DNA from: JALYUA01 sp039933215
GTDB taxonomy: Bacteria; Acidobacteriota; Thermoanaerobaculia; UBA5066; Gp7-AA6
Length of the DNA stretch: 64,000 nucleotides
Direction of reading: 5' to 3'
Assembly (NCBI GenBank): GCA_039933215.1
Contig: JBDTOO010000012.1
Coordinates: 1 to 64,000, forward strand
Positions within the stretch are counted from its first letter, which is position 1. Each line of letters starts with the position of its first letter. The notes beneath the pieces are model-generated. The model ran no database searches, was not told where the DNA came from, and was given only the letters and a program-made list of their open reading frames with translations. The position numbers and the translations under genes are program-made. This document shows positions 40,692 to 51,280 of this stretch, piece after piece.

Positions 40692-42032
40692 ATGCGTCTG
40701 GCCGTGCTGCCCATCCGCCGGGAAGAGGCTCTCGAGTGGTTCCGCCGGAACCGGCGCCGGTCCGCGGAGCTTTTCTCCCTGATTCCGGACCGGGCGTGGC
40801 TCGACCGCCCGATCGCGCTCCGCAATCCGATCGGTTTCTACGAAGGCCATCTGCCGGCTTTCAACCTGTTGACGCTCTGGATCCGCGCGCTCAAAGAGCC
40901 GGGCCTCGACGCGGAGCTCGAGAAGATCTTCGAGCGGGGGATCGATCCCGACGTGGCGCCCGATCCGGGCCGCGACGCGGAGGCGTGGCCTTCGCGCGAG
41001 CGCACCGTCCGGTTCGCCGGGCGCGCGGACGCCTTAGTCGAGCTCGCCATCCTCGAGCGGCCGCTCGAGCGCGCCGACAATCCTCTTCTGTGGCGCGGCC
41101 AGGCGCTCTACACGATGCTCGAGCACGAGCCGATGCACCACGAGACGCTCCACTACATGTGGCGGCGGCTTCCCTATGATCGCAAGCTGGCGCACGACGG
41201 CGTCCCCGCGCCCGTCACGGGAGACGCGCCGCCGCCGGAGCGCATGGTGCCCGTGCCGGCCGGTTCCGCGACGCTCGGCGCCGCGCCCGACGAGATCCCA
41301 TTTGGCTGGGACAACGAGTTCCCCCGGCACGCGGTCGAGGTGCCGGAGTTCTCGATCGGCGAGCACGACGTGACGAACGCCGCGTTTCTCGAATTCATCG
41401 AAGCCGGGGGCTACGGACGCGAGGACCTGTGGAGCCCGGAAGGATGGGAATGGGTCCGGTCGGAGGGCGTTTCCGCCCCGCCTTTCTGGGTCGCGGGAAA
41501 GCGCGGATGGGAGTGGCTCGGGATGTTCGACCGGATCCCGCTGCCGCCCGCCTGGCCCGCCTGGGTCAGTCAGGCGGAGGCGGCGGCCTTCGCCCGCTGG
41601 CGCGGCGCGCGGCTCCCGTCCGAGCCGGAGTATCACCGCGCCGCGTTCGGCGAGCCGTCCGGCCGGGAGCGCGCCTTCCCGTGGGGCGAGGACCCTGCGG
41701 ACGCGACCCGCGGCAACTTCGACTTCCGGCACTGGGAGCCGGTCCCCGTCGGATCCTTCCCGGCGGGCGCGAGCGCCTGGGGCATCCACGACCTCGTCGG
41801 GAACGGATGGGAGTGGACCTCGACCGTCTTCGGCGGCTTCCCGGGCTTCGAGCCCATGGCGTCCTATCCGCAGTACTCCGCGGACTTCTTCGACGGCAAA
41901 CACTACGTGATGAAGGGCGCTTCGCCTGTGACCGCGCGGGAGCTCGTCCGGAGAAGCTTCCGCAACTGGTTCCGGCCGACCTACCCCCACGTTTATGCGG
42001 CGTTCCGCCTCGCGGCGGACGGCCGCCCATGA
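40692..42032 (+). CDS. egtB: EgtB, ergothioneine-type sulfoxide synthase
   Basis: 446-residue iron enzyme that joins a thiol to hercynine. The N-terminal DinB domain (about 10-155) supplies the iron triad H53 (YEGHLPAFN), H145 and H149 (HEPMH). The C-terminal formylglycine-generating-enzyme-type domain (about 165-440) has GSATLGAAPDE, VTNAAFLEFIEAGGY, RLPSEPEYHRAAF, VGNGWEW and YPHVYAAFRLA. The thiol donor (cysteine or gamma-glutamylcysteine) cannot be read from the sequence. egtA, egtC and egtE are not in the window. The gene is followed 7 bases later by egtD, the usual partner. Confidence 0.93.
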   Translation: MRLAVLPIRREEALEWFRRNRRRSAELFSLIPDRAWLDRPIALRNPIGFYEGHLPAFNLLTLWIRALKEPGLDAELEKIFERGIDPDVAPDPGRDAEAWPSRERTVRFAGRADALVELAILERPLERADNPLLWRGQALYTMLEHEPMHHETLHYMWRRLPYDRKLAHDGVPAPVTGDAPPPERMVPVPAGSATLGAAPDEIPFGWDNEFPRHAVEVPEFSIGEHDVTNAAFLEFIEAGGYGREDLWSPEGWEWVRSEGVSAPPFWVAGKRGWEWLGMFDRIPLPPAWPAWVSQAEAAAFARWRGARLPSEPEYHRAAFGEPSGRERAFPWGEDPADATRGNFDFRHWEPVPVGSFPAGASAWGIHDLVGNGWEWTSTVFGGFPGFEPMASYPQYSADFFDGKHYVMKGASPVTARELVRRSFRNWFRPTYPHVYAAFRLAADGRP

Positions 42033-42039
42033 GGCACCG

Positions 42040-43020
42040 ATGACCCTTCCGACGAGCCTAGACGCTCCGCCGGCGGAGTTCGTGCGCGACTTCGCCCTCG
42101 ACGTGCGGCGCGACCTGGCGCTCACGCCGAAGCAGCTCCAGTCGAAATACCTCTACGACGGACTCGGCTCGACCCTCTTCGAGGCGATCTGCCGCCTCCC
42201 CTGGTACCGCATCACGCGGGCGGAGGGGCGGCTGCTGTCCCGCTTCGCGCCGCAGATCGTGAGCTCATTCTCCGATCCCCTGACTCTGGTCGAGCTCGGG
42301 TGCGGGAGTGGGGGGAAGATCGCGATGCTCGCGGAGGCGCTCCGGAACCGTCCCCGGCGCGTCTCCGTGCACCTGATCGACATCTCCCCCGTCGCGCTCG
42401 AGCTGTCGGAGCGCGCCCTGGGCGGGCTGCAGCACGTCTCGGTCGTCGGCCACCGCGCGACGTACGAGCAGGGGCTGCGTCATGCGGCGACGCAGCGGGT
42501 CGGCGACAGCGCGATGCTGCTTCTCTTCCTCGGCTCGAACATCGGGAACTTCGACCCTCCCGCGGCGCACGAGTTTCTTTCCGGCATCCGGGAGTCCCTG
42601 CGGCCCGGGGACGCGCTCCTCCTCGGCGCCGACCTCATGAAGCCCGAGGAGGATCTCCTGCTCGCTTACGACGATCCGCTCGGCGTCACCGCGGCCTTCA
42701 ACAAGAACCTCCTCGTCCGGATGAACTCCGAGCTCCTCGCGGATTTCGACCTCGAGGGGTTTCGCCACCGCGCCGTGTGGAGCCCGTACGAATCCCGCGT
42801 GGAGATGCGGCTCGTTTCCGTTCGGCCGCAGAGAGTCACGATCCCGCGCTCGGAATGCACGGTCTCCTTCGGGCAGGACGAGTTCATCTGGACGGAGAGC
42901 TCCTACAAGTACACGCCGGAGCAGGTCATCGAGCTCGGGCGGAAGGCGCGGTTCCGTTCCCTGGACCAGTGGATCGACGGACGGGCCGGCTTCGCGCTGA
43001 CCCTCTTCGCGGCCGACTGA
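42040..43020 (+). CDS. egtD: EgtD, L-histidine N-alpha-methyltransferase
   Basis: 326-residue SAM-dependent enzyme that trimethylates histidine to hercynine, the first step of ergothioneine synthesis. Family motifs: KYLYDGLGSTLFEAICRLPW, VELGCGSGGKIAML (SAM site), LLFLGSNIGNF, the substrate-pocket region AYDDPLGVTAAFNKNLLVRM and a C-terminal ESSYKYTPEQV. Length matches characterised EgtD (about 320). It is co-oriented with egtB, separated by 7 bases, so the two are almost surely one transcript. Confidence 0.95.
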   Translation: MTLPTSLDAPPAEFVRDFALDVRRDLALTPKQLQSKYLYDGLGSTLFEAICRLPWYRITRAEGRLLSRFAPQIVSSFSDPLTLVELGCGSGGKIAMLAEALRNRPRRVSVHLIDISPVALELSERALGGLQHVSVVGHRATYEQGLRHAATQRVGDSAMLLLFLGSNIGNFDPPAAHEFLSGIRESLRPGDALLLGADLMKPEEDLLLAYDDPLGVTAAFNKNLLVRMNSELLADFDLEGFRHRAVWSPYESRVEMRLVSVRPQRVTIPRSECTVSFGQDEFIWTESSYKYTPEQVIELGRKARFRSLDQWIDGRAGFALTLFAAD

Positions 43021-43152
43021 ATCGCGGACGGGCCGGACGGCCGGCCGCCGGCCTCCGGCCCCGCCCGAAGGCTCCGTATATTGTTTCGCTGTCCGGCCGG
43101 TGCCGGCCGATTCGATTCGCCCGCACGGCGCACGCCGGCCGCGCGGACATCC

Positions 43153-43160
43153 AAGGAGGT
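43153..43160 (+). promoter_or_regulatory. Shine-Dalgarno fixing a TTG start
   Basis: AAGGAGGT, 6 bases before the TTG at 43167. It selects this start for the M28 peptidase; no ATG or GTG fits the signal peptide. Confidence 0.85.
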
Positions 43161-43166
43161 TTCCTC

Positions 43167-44854
<1,688 letters not shown>

Positions 44855-44858
<4 letters not shown>

Positions 44859-46555
44859 ATCCGATGCGGTCTCTCGCCCTTCTGCTTCTGTTCGCCCTCC
44901 CCGCCGCGCCCGCCGGGGCGGCGCCTCCCGCGGCGGCCGGCGCCGCGTCGGTCACGCCGGCCGAGAAGGCCGCGGCGGGCGCGATCACGCCGGCCGTCAT
45001 CCGCGCCCATACGAAGTTCCTCGCTTCCGACCTCCTCGAAGGGCGCGGTCCCTCGACCCGCGGCGACCGGCTGGCGCTCGAGTACGTGGCGAGCCAGATG
45101 GAGGCTCTGGGGCTCGAGCCCGGCGCGCCGGGAGGCGGGTGGATCCAGAAGGTGCCGCTCGTCGCGATCACCCCGAAGGTGCCGGAGGAGATGACCTTCT
45201 CGGGCGCGGCCGGCAACCAGGCGAGCTTCCGATACCGGGAAGACTTCATGGCGTTTCCCGGGATCCAGAAACCCGAAGCGTCCGTCTCGAACGCGGAAGT
45301 CGTCTTCGTCGGGTACGGCATCGTCGCGCCGGAGTTCGGCTGGGACGACTACAAGGACGTCGACGTCCGGGGAAAGATCATCCTGATGATGAACAACGAC
45401 CCGGAGGACGATCCCAGGGTCTTTGCCGGCAAGACGCGGCTCTGGTACGGGCGATGGGACTACAAGTACGAGCAGGCGGCGAAGAAGGGGGCGGCGGGCG
45501 CGATCATCATCCACACGACGCCCTCCGCCGGGTACGACTGGAACGTGATCCAGTCTTCCTGGGCCGGCGAGAAGTACGAGCTTCCGGACGAGGGAGCGCC
45601 GCGCGTAACGCTCAAGGGCTGGACGACCGACGCGGCGTCGAAGAAGATCGCGGCGCTCGGCGGTCAGGATCTCGACCGCCTCCGCGCGGCCGCGCAGCGC
45701 AAGGATTTCCGGCCCGTCCCCCTCGGCGTGCGCCTCTCCTTCGCGCTGTCGAGCACGGTCCGAAGCGTCGAGAGCGGCAACGCGCTCGGCCGGATCCCCG
45801 GCAGCGATCCCTCTCTTTCGAAGGAGATCGTTCTCTACACCGCGCATCACGATCATCTCGGCCGGAAAGACGAAGGGGCGAAGCCCGGTGAGGACGTGAT
45901 CTACAACGGCGCGCGGGACAACGCGTCCGGCGTCGCCGCAATGCTCGCGATCGCCGGCGCCTACCAGCACCTCCCGCGCGCGCCGCGCCGGTCGATCGTG
46001 TTCGCCTCCGTCACCGCCGAGGAGCAGGGCCTCCTCGGCTCGGAATATCTCGCCCGGCACCCTCCCGTGCCGGCCGGCGCCATCGCCGCGAACGTGAACA
46101 TCGACGAGGTCAACATCTGGGGGCGCACGAAGGACGTTTCGATGATCGGGCTCGGCAAATCGAGCCTGGACGGGACGATCCGCGAGATCCTCGCCATGCA
46201 GGGTCGCACCGTGAAGGCGGATCCGTTTCCCGACAAGGGGCATTTCTACCGCTCCGATCAGTTCAATCTCGCCAAGGTCGGCGTGCCGGCGGCGTACTTC
46301 GACCCGGGCACGGACTTCGTGGGCAAGCCGTCGGGCTGGGGAGCGGAGCAGATCGACCAGTACGAGAAGAAGGACTACCATCAGCCCTCGGACGAGTACC
46401 GCGACTCGTGGGACCTGTCCGGCGCCGTGGAAGACCTCCAGCTCGACTTCTACCTCGGCCTCCGCGTCGCCAACGCCGACGCCGCCCCGCGCTGGAACCC
46501 GGGCGACGAATTCGAGGCGGCGCGCCGCAAAGCCCTGGCCGGTCCGGCTCGATGA
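44855..46555 (+). CDS. Secreted M28 aminopeptidase 2 (with PA domain)
   Basis: 566-residue secreted zinc peptidase paralogous in fold, though not close in sequence, to the preceding gene. Signal peptide up to about residue 25; PA domain about 110-270 (VVFVGYGIVAPEFGWDDYKD); M28 domain with TAHHDHLGRKD, GARDNASGVAAML, TAEEQGLLGSEYL and DKGHFYRSDQFNLAK. It is of the Acidobacteriota/Bacteroidota M28 type that degrades peptides outside the cell. Start ATG 44855 (ATGA overlap); its own stop overlaps the S66 gene in the same way. Confidence 0.93.
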
Positions 46556-47622
46556 GCACCCGGCGTTCGTTCCTCCGGGGCGCGGGACTCGCTACAGGCG
46601 CCGCCCTGCTCGCGGGCGCGGCCCCGAAGCCCTCCGCTTCGCCGTCGGCGCCCGCCGTCCTGCCGATGGTGAAGCCCCCGGCCCTGAAGGCCGGCGACAC
46701 CGTCGGCCTCGTGGCGCCCTCTTCGTACATCTTCGATCTCTGGCGCATCGACGACGCCGTCGCGCGGCTCGGCGCGCTCGGATTGAAGACGAAGCTGGGG
46801 CGCAACGCGAAAGCGCGCCACGGCTACATGGCTGGGACCGTCCGGGAGCGCGTCGACGACCTGCACGCGATGTTCTCCGATCCGTCGGTCGCGGCGGTCT
46901 TCTGCCTGGGAGGCGGGTACGGGACGGAGCGGCTGCTCGACTCGCTCGACTACGCGCTGATCCGGCGGAACCCCAAGATCCTCCTCGGCTACTCCGACAT
47001 CACGGGCCTCCATCTCGCGATCAACAAGATGGCGGGCGTCGTCACCTTTCACGGTCCCGTCGCGATGGCCTCCCTTCCGGCCTGGACCCTCGAATATTTC
47101 AAGAAGGCGATCTTCAATCCCGAGCCGATCGGCGAGCTCGGCAATCCGCCGGAGGACGATCCGCTCGCTCCGGTCTATCCCCGGCACACGGTCGCCCCGG
47201 GGAAGGCGCGGGGCGCGATCACGGGTGGCAACCTCACGCTCATCTCCACGATGATGGGTACGCCTTACGAGATCGACACGCGCGGCAAGATCCTCTTCAT
47301 GGAGGACACGGGCGAGGCGCCCTACCGCATCGACCGCATGCTGGTGCAGTTGAAGCTCGCGGGCAAGCTCGACGAGGTCGCGGGGATCGTCTGGGGCACC
47401 TGCACCGATTGCACGCCGGCGCTCTCGAGCTTCGAGGTGAATCTTTCGATCTCCGATCTCGTCGACGAGCTCCTGGGCAACCTCGGCAAGCCCGTGCTCG
47501 CCGGCCTCGTCTTCGGTCATACGAAGCAGAAGGTCACTCTGCCCTTCGGCGTCACGGCCGAGATGGACGCGGGCGCGAAGACGGTCTCGATCGTGGAGTC
47601 CGCGACCGTCGCCAGCCGGTAG
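46552..47622 (+). CDS. LD-carboxypeptidase (S66), Tat-exported
   Basis: 356-residue S66 serine peptidase with a twin-arginine signal (STRRSFLRGAGLATGAAL). The catalytic triad is visible: S148 in GYSDIT, E251 in FMEDTGEAPYRIDRML and H323 in GHTKQKVTLPFG. LdcA-type enzymes cut the L,D bond before terminal D-Ala in murein tetrapeptides; MccF-type relatives cleave other amides. Export by Tat suits a periplasmic place. It ends the operon with the two M28 peptidases and is followed by a heptamer-like array. Confidence 0.93.
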   Translation: MSTRRSFLRGAGLATGAALLAGAAPKPSASPSAPAVLPMVKPPALKAGDTVGLVAPSSYIFDLWRIDDAVARLGALGLKTKLGRNAKARHGYMAGTVRERVDDLHAMFSDPSVAAVFCLGGGYGTERLLDSLDYALIRRNPKILLGYSDITGLHLAINKMAGVVTFHGPVAMASLPAWTLEYFKKAIFNPEPIGELGNPPEDDPLAPVYPRHTVAPGKARGAITGGNLTLISTMMGTPYEIDTRGKILFMEDTGEAPYRIDRMLVQLKLAGKLDEVAGIVWGTCTDCTPALSSFEVNLSISDLVDELLGNLGKPVLAGLVFGHTKQKVTLPFGVTAEMDAGAKTVSIVESATVASR

Positions 47623-47631
47623 CGGGGTGAG

Positions 47632-47733
47632 AGGTCAGAGGGGAGAGGTCAGAGATGAGTCGAACGGGGTGAGACGGGGCGCCGCCCCGCCCCGCCCCGC
47701 TCACCTCTGACCCTGACTCCTCTCTCCTCCTCA
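47632..47733. repeat. Dyad repeat, locus 4 (variant unit)
   Basis: Left arm with two GAGAGGTCAGAG-like units (47630-47655), a GC-rich centre (CGCCGCCCCGCCCCGCCCCG) and a right arm CTCACCTCTGACCC (about 47700-47713) followed by CTCC-rich bases. It fills the convergent spacer between the S66 and TonB-receptor genes and overlaps the latter's stop region. The unit differs from the CAGGTGA heptamer but the plan is the same. Confidence 0.7.
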
Positions 47734-50634
47734 GAAGTCGACGCGTGCGGCGAACTGCAGTGTGCGGGGCACCGTGTAGACGCCGTTGGCGATCCCGAAC
47801 GTGGAGGAGGGCGTCTGCCCCGTGCCCCACGTGAAGTTCGTCACGAACCGGTTGGTGTTGTTCGCGCAGTTGAAGCACTCCGCGATCGCGGTCAACCCGA
47901 CCGGCCCGAGTGTGAACGTCTTCGCGACGCGAAAGTCGAGCTGCATGAAGTTCGGCTGCCGGAACTGATTGCGAGACTGGTGCACACCGCCGATGGTCGG
48001 GCGGTCATTGAAGAAGCCGTCCTTGTTCTCGTCCGCTCCGGTCGTCGCCGTGTAGGGAGAGCCCGTGCTCCACCGATACGTGCCCGACAGTCCGATGCCC
48101 CACCAGGGCGTGTTCCAGTTCGCATTGACGCCGACCCTCCAGCGCTGGTCGCGGTTCGCCCAGCTGTAGCTGTTGTCGATGTTGTGGAGGTCTTCCGCCT
48201 GGGCACCGGCGAAGTTGCGCTCGTTCGAGTCGTTGTCCTTGTCCTCCGACCAGGTCGCGCCCACGAAGAACTGGAGGTCCTGCGTGAAGCGATGCTGGAG
48301 GTTGAGGGTCACGGCCTCGTACTTCGAGCGCGCGTCGGTTGTGTACGTCGAGATACGCCCGTAAAAGGAGTTTGGCCGCGTCGAGGAGTAGCGGGGCTGA
48401 CCGTTCACCGTCGAGACCGAGCCGTCCAGCACGAGGTTGGGGTCGTTCAACCGCTCGAGGTTCTTCGCCTCGGCATAGGTTCCCTCGATGCCGACGATCG
48501 TGTTCGTGATGATCTCCCGATCGACGCCGAGCGTGATGCGGTTCGTCACCGGGTCCGTGTAGTCTGTCGCGGTCGTGAAGACGCCGAGCCGGGAGGGCGT
48601 CGGAACCGCCTGGAAGTTGATCGGCGCGACCTGGTTCGGGTTGAACGCGTCGCCCCAGCCCGGAGCCAGGGGATCGGTCGGCGGGGTCGTCGCGGTCGCG
48701 TTGATCGTGTACTGCGTTCCCGTCAGTCCGTTCGCGGTCAGGAGCTGGGCGAAGAGAATTCCGGGCGTGCGCGCCCAGAAACGACCTGCCGAGAGCCGGA
48801 TGGCCGTCTTGGGGTCCGGGGCGTAGCTGAAGCCGACGCGCGGCGACCACTTGTTGTTCTGGTCCGGGATCTGGCCGTCCAGCGCGAACTGGCCGTTGGC
48901 CAGGACGTGCTCCGAGTTCAAGATCGGATTGTCCGGATTGTCGAGCCTCTCGTAACGAACGCCGGCGGAGACCGTGAACTTAGAAGACAGGAACCACTGG
49001 TCCTGGGCGAAGAAGGCGAGCTCCTTCTGGGAGAACGCCGCGGTTCCCGCCTCGTCGGCGGTCCGGCCGTTCAATCCGCCGAACTGGAAGAACTGCGTCC
49101 ATTTGCCCGCGAGGAGGGCCGGGAGATTGTTGCCCGCGAACACGTAGACACCACGCCAGTTGCCCTTGAAAATCTGGCTGATCGACGTCTTGTTGTATTC
49201 GGCGCCCCCCTTGATGACGTGATTCTTGATGAGATAGGTCGCGACGTCGCCGATGGAGGAGCGCTCGGCGGTCGACGTGATCGGAAGGAAGCTCGTGCTG
49301 CCGAGGCTGAAACTGCCGTAGCGGATCTCGGGAAAATCCGTCCCGACCGGCGCCCGCGGCGTCTGCTCGACGACGTATTGCCCGTTCAGGTCGTTCAAGA
49401 GGGCCGAGCCCCACTGGCTGTTCCAGGATCCGACGTAAGCGTGCGATTGCAGGCCCTCGATCCCGTTGTGTCCGCTCGTCTGGCTCTGCGAGGAGGATGT
49501 GCCGTGGTCGCCCTCGTACTGCGCGTAGTTCAAACGCCCCATCAGGCGCTGCGACGAGGAAAGCTGGTAGTCGACCCTCCCGAAGATGACGCGCCCGTCC
49601 TGCGTTTGGACGTAGGTCGGGTCCGAGGCGAGATTCGGGTACTGGTTGGAGATCGCCGGGTCGAGGAGGACCCCGTTGACGGGGATTCCGACGTCCTGCT
49701 TCTGCTGGTCGTACGAACCGAAAAAGAAGAGCTGATCGCGCAGGATCGGCCCTCCGACGGAAAAGCCGTACTGCTTCTTTTTCTGGTCCGGCGCCTCGCG
49801 CCCGTTCGAGAGACGCGCGACGGTGCTGTGTGGCTGGATGTAGTAGAAGCCGGAGCCGTGGAAATCATTGGTCCCGCTCTTGGTGATGACGCTGATCACG
49901 CCGCCGCCGGACGGCCCGTACTCGACCGACGCGCCGTTGCGGATCACCGAGATTTCCTTGACGGACTCCTGGGAGATCGCGAGAGGCGCGCGACCCTCCG
50001 CTGACCCGAACGTCCCGCCGAAGAAGCCGTTGTCGAAGTCCATGCCGTCGACGGTCGTGTTCGTGTTGATGCCGCGCTGTCCGGAGACCAGCGTCGTTCC
50101 CCGGCTCTCGGGGTCCTTGCGCGTCTCGGGCGTGAGGAGGACGAGGTCCTGGAAGTTGCGGCCGTTGACGGGCAACTGCTTGACCTGCTCGGTCTGGATC
50201 GTCGTCGAGGCCGTCGTGTTCGTGGTCTCGACCGTGAGCTCCGTCGTGGTGACTGTGATCGATTCGGTGACCGTACTCAATGGCATCCGGAAGTCGATCG
50301 TCGGGACGACCCCGATGTCGAGGCGGATATCTGGACGGCTTCCCGTCTTGAATCCCTCGAGGGTCGCCGTGAGCGTGTAGCGGCCGGGGGGGAGGTTGAT
50401 CACCACGAAGGCGCCCTTGCTGTCCGTCGTGGTCGTCTTCGTCAGCCCCGTCTCCTGATTCTTCGCCTCGACGCTCGCTCCGGGCAGCGCGCTGCCGTCG
50501 CTCGCGCTCACCACCCCGGAGATGCGCCCGGTCGTCACGTCCGTCTGCGCGACTGCGGCCGGCGCGAGCGCGAACGCTGCGACGAGCGCGAGTCCCCATG
50601 ATGCCCGCCACCCGCCAGACGCGATTCCCCTCAT
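47731..50634 (-). CDS. TonB-dependent receptor (Oar-like) with carboxypeptidase-regulatory domain
   Basis: 967-residue outer-membrane receptor. Signal peptide to about residue 30, an N-terminal carboxypeptidase-regulatory-like beta sandwich (about 35-110: GRISGVVSASDGSALPGASV and LPPGRYTLTATLEGF), a plug (about 125-260: LPVNGRNFQDLVLLTPETR; NGASVEYGPSGGGVISVITK) and a 22-strand barrel ending in the aromatic C-terminus LQFAARVDF. These take up peptide or polysaccharide breakdown products. No SusD-like partner adjoins. ATG 50634 has AAGGAGGT 6 bases upstream. Divergent from a GntR regulator that may or may not control it. Confidence 0.93.
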   Translation of the reverse strand: MRGIASGGWRASWGLALVAAFALAPAAVAQTDVTTGRISGVVSASDGSALPGASVEAKNQETGLTKTTTTDSKGAFVVINLPPGRYTLTATLEGFKTGSRPDIRLDIGVVPTIDFRMPLSTVTESITVTTTELTVETTNTTASTTIQTEQVKQLPVNGRNFQDLVLLTPETRKDPESRGTTLVSGQRGINTNTTVDGMDFDNGFFGGTFGSAEGRAPLAISQESVKEISVIRNGASVEYGPSGGGVISVITKSGTNDFHGSGFYYIQPHSTVARLSNGREAPDQKKKQYGFSVGGPILRDQLFFFGSYDQQKQDVGIPVNGVLLDPAISNQYPNLASDPTYVQTQDGRVIFGRVDYQLSSSQRLMGRLNYAQYEGDHGTSSSQSQTSGHNGIEGLQSHAYVGSWNSQWGSALLNDLNGQYVVEQTPRAPVGTDFPEIRYGSFSLGSTSFLPITSTAERSSIGDVATYLIKNHVIKGGAEYNKTSISQIFKGNWRGVYVFAGNNLPALLAGKWTQFFQFGGLNGRTADEAGTAAFSQKELAFFAQDQWFLSSKFTVSAGVRYERLDNPDNPILNSEHVLANGQFALDGQIPDQNNKWSPRVGFSYAPDPKTAIRLSAGRFWARTPGILFAQLLTANGLTGTQYTINATATTPPTDPLAPGWGDAFNPNQVAPINFQAVPTPSRLGVFTTATDYTDPVTNRITLGVDREIITNTIVGIEGTYAEAKNLERLNDPNLVLDGSVSTVNGQPRYSSTRPNSFYGRISTYTTDARSKYEAVTLNLQHRFTQDLQFFVGATWSEDKDNDSNERNFAGAQAEDLHNIDNSYSWANRDQRWRVGVNANWNTPWWGIGLSGTYRWSTGSPYTATTGADENKDGFFNDRPTIGGVHQSRNQFRQPNFMQLDFRVAKTFTLGPVGLTAIAECFNCANNTNRFVTNFTWGTGQTPSSTFGIANGVYTVPRTLQFAARVDF

Positions 50635-50831
50635 CGAGACCTCCTTCTCTGAGAATGGACGGCAAGAGTGTCTGTCGTCATCGAGTGACGCCGAGAAATT
50701 GACATGAAGTCGTCGAGAAGAAAAGAGCCCCGTTGTTGCGGCTGCAACCACCGTGTTTCGAGGGAGATGCCGTCGTCTGATAGGGCCAGAACCGAGTTTG
50801 CACAAATTCCGGTGCAGAGTCACGAGAGGTC

Positions 50832-50860
50832 TTGACGTCCTTCCGGATGTGCTCTATTGT
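50832..50860 (+). promoter_or_regulatory. Promoter of the GntR-SPFH operon
   Basis: TTGACG (50832-50837), 17 bases, TATTGT (50855-50860). The expected start point (about 50867) lies 5 bases before ATG 50872. The bases between (TTGTACTAGTTGAA) contain ACTAGT and could be an autoregulatory operator; that part is a guess. Confidence 0.65.
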
Positions 50861-50871
50861 ACTAGTTGAAT

Positions 50872-51276
50872 ATGACAACGACGGAGACGTCCCGGCTGTT
50901 CCGGCTCGACACCTCCTCGGGGGTGCCGTTCTACCGCCAGGTCATCGACCAGGTCCTTCTCGCCGTGGCCGACGGGCGTCTCGGCCCCGGCGTCCAGCTG
51001 CCGACCGTCCGCCAGCTCGCCGTCGACCTTTCGGTGAACTTGAACACCGTCGCGAAGGCATACCGGGAGATGGAGATTCGCGGCATCGTCGACACGCAGC
51101 AGGGGACGGGGACCTTCGTCGCCACGCGGCGGGCCGAGCGGCGCAGCGCCGAGCGCCGCAAGGCCCTGGACGGCCTGGTCGACCGTTTCGTCTCGCTCGC
51201 CGCGTCGAGCGGCTTTTCTCTCGACGAGCTCGCCGAAGCGCTCACGGAGCGCGCGGAGAAAATGGACAGGAGGTAG
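50872..51276 (+). CDS. GntR-family regulator, YtrA type
   Basis: 134-residue regulator: winged helix domain (about 15-80: YRQVIDQVLLAVADGRLGPG, LPTVRQLAVDLSVNLNTVAK, REMEIRGIVDTQQGTGTFV) and a short helical dimerisation tail, as in the YtrA subfamily. These usually repress an adjacent membrane or transport operon. ATG 50872 assigned; a TTG two codons upstream is possible. Its last codons contain AGGAGGT, the ribosome-binding site of the next gene, so the two are coupled. Confidence 0.92.
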   Translation: MTTTETSRLFRLDTSSGVPFYRQVIDQVLLAVADGRLGPGVQLPTVRQLAVDLSVNLNTVAKAYREMEIRGIVDTQQGTGTFVATRRAERRSAERRKALDGLVDRFVSLAASSGFSLDELAEALTERAEKMDRR

Positions 51277-51280
51277 ATCG

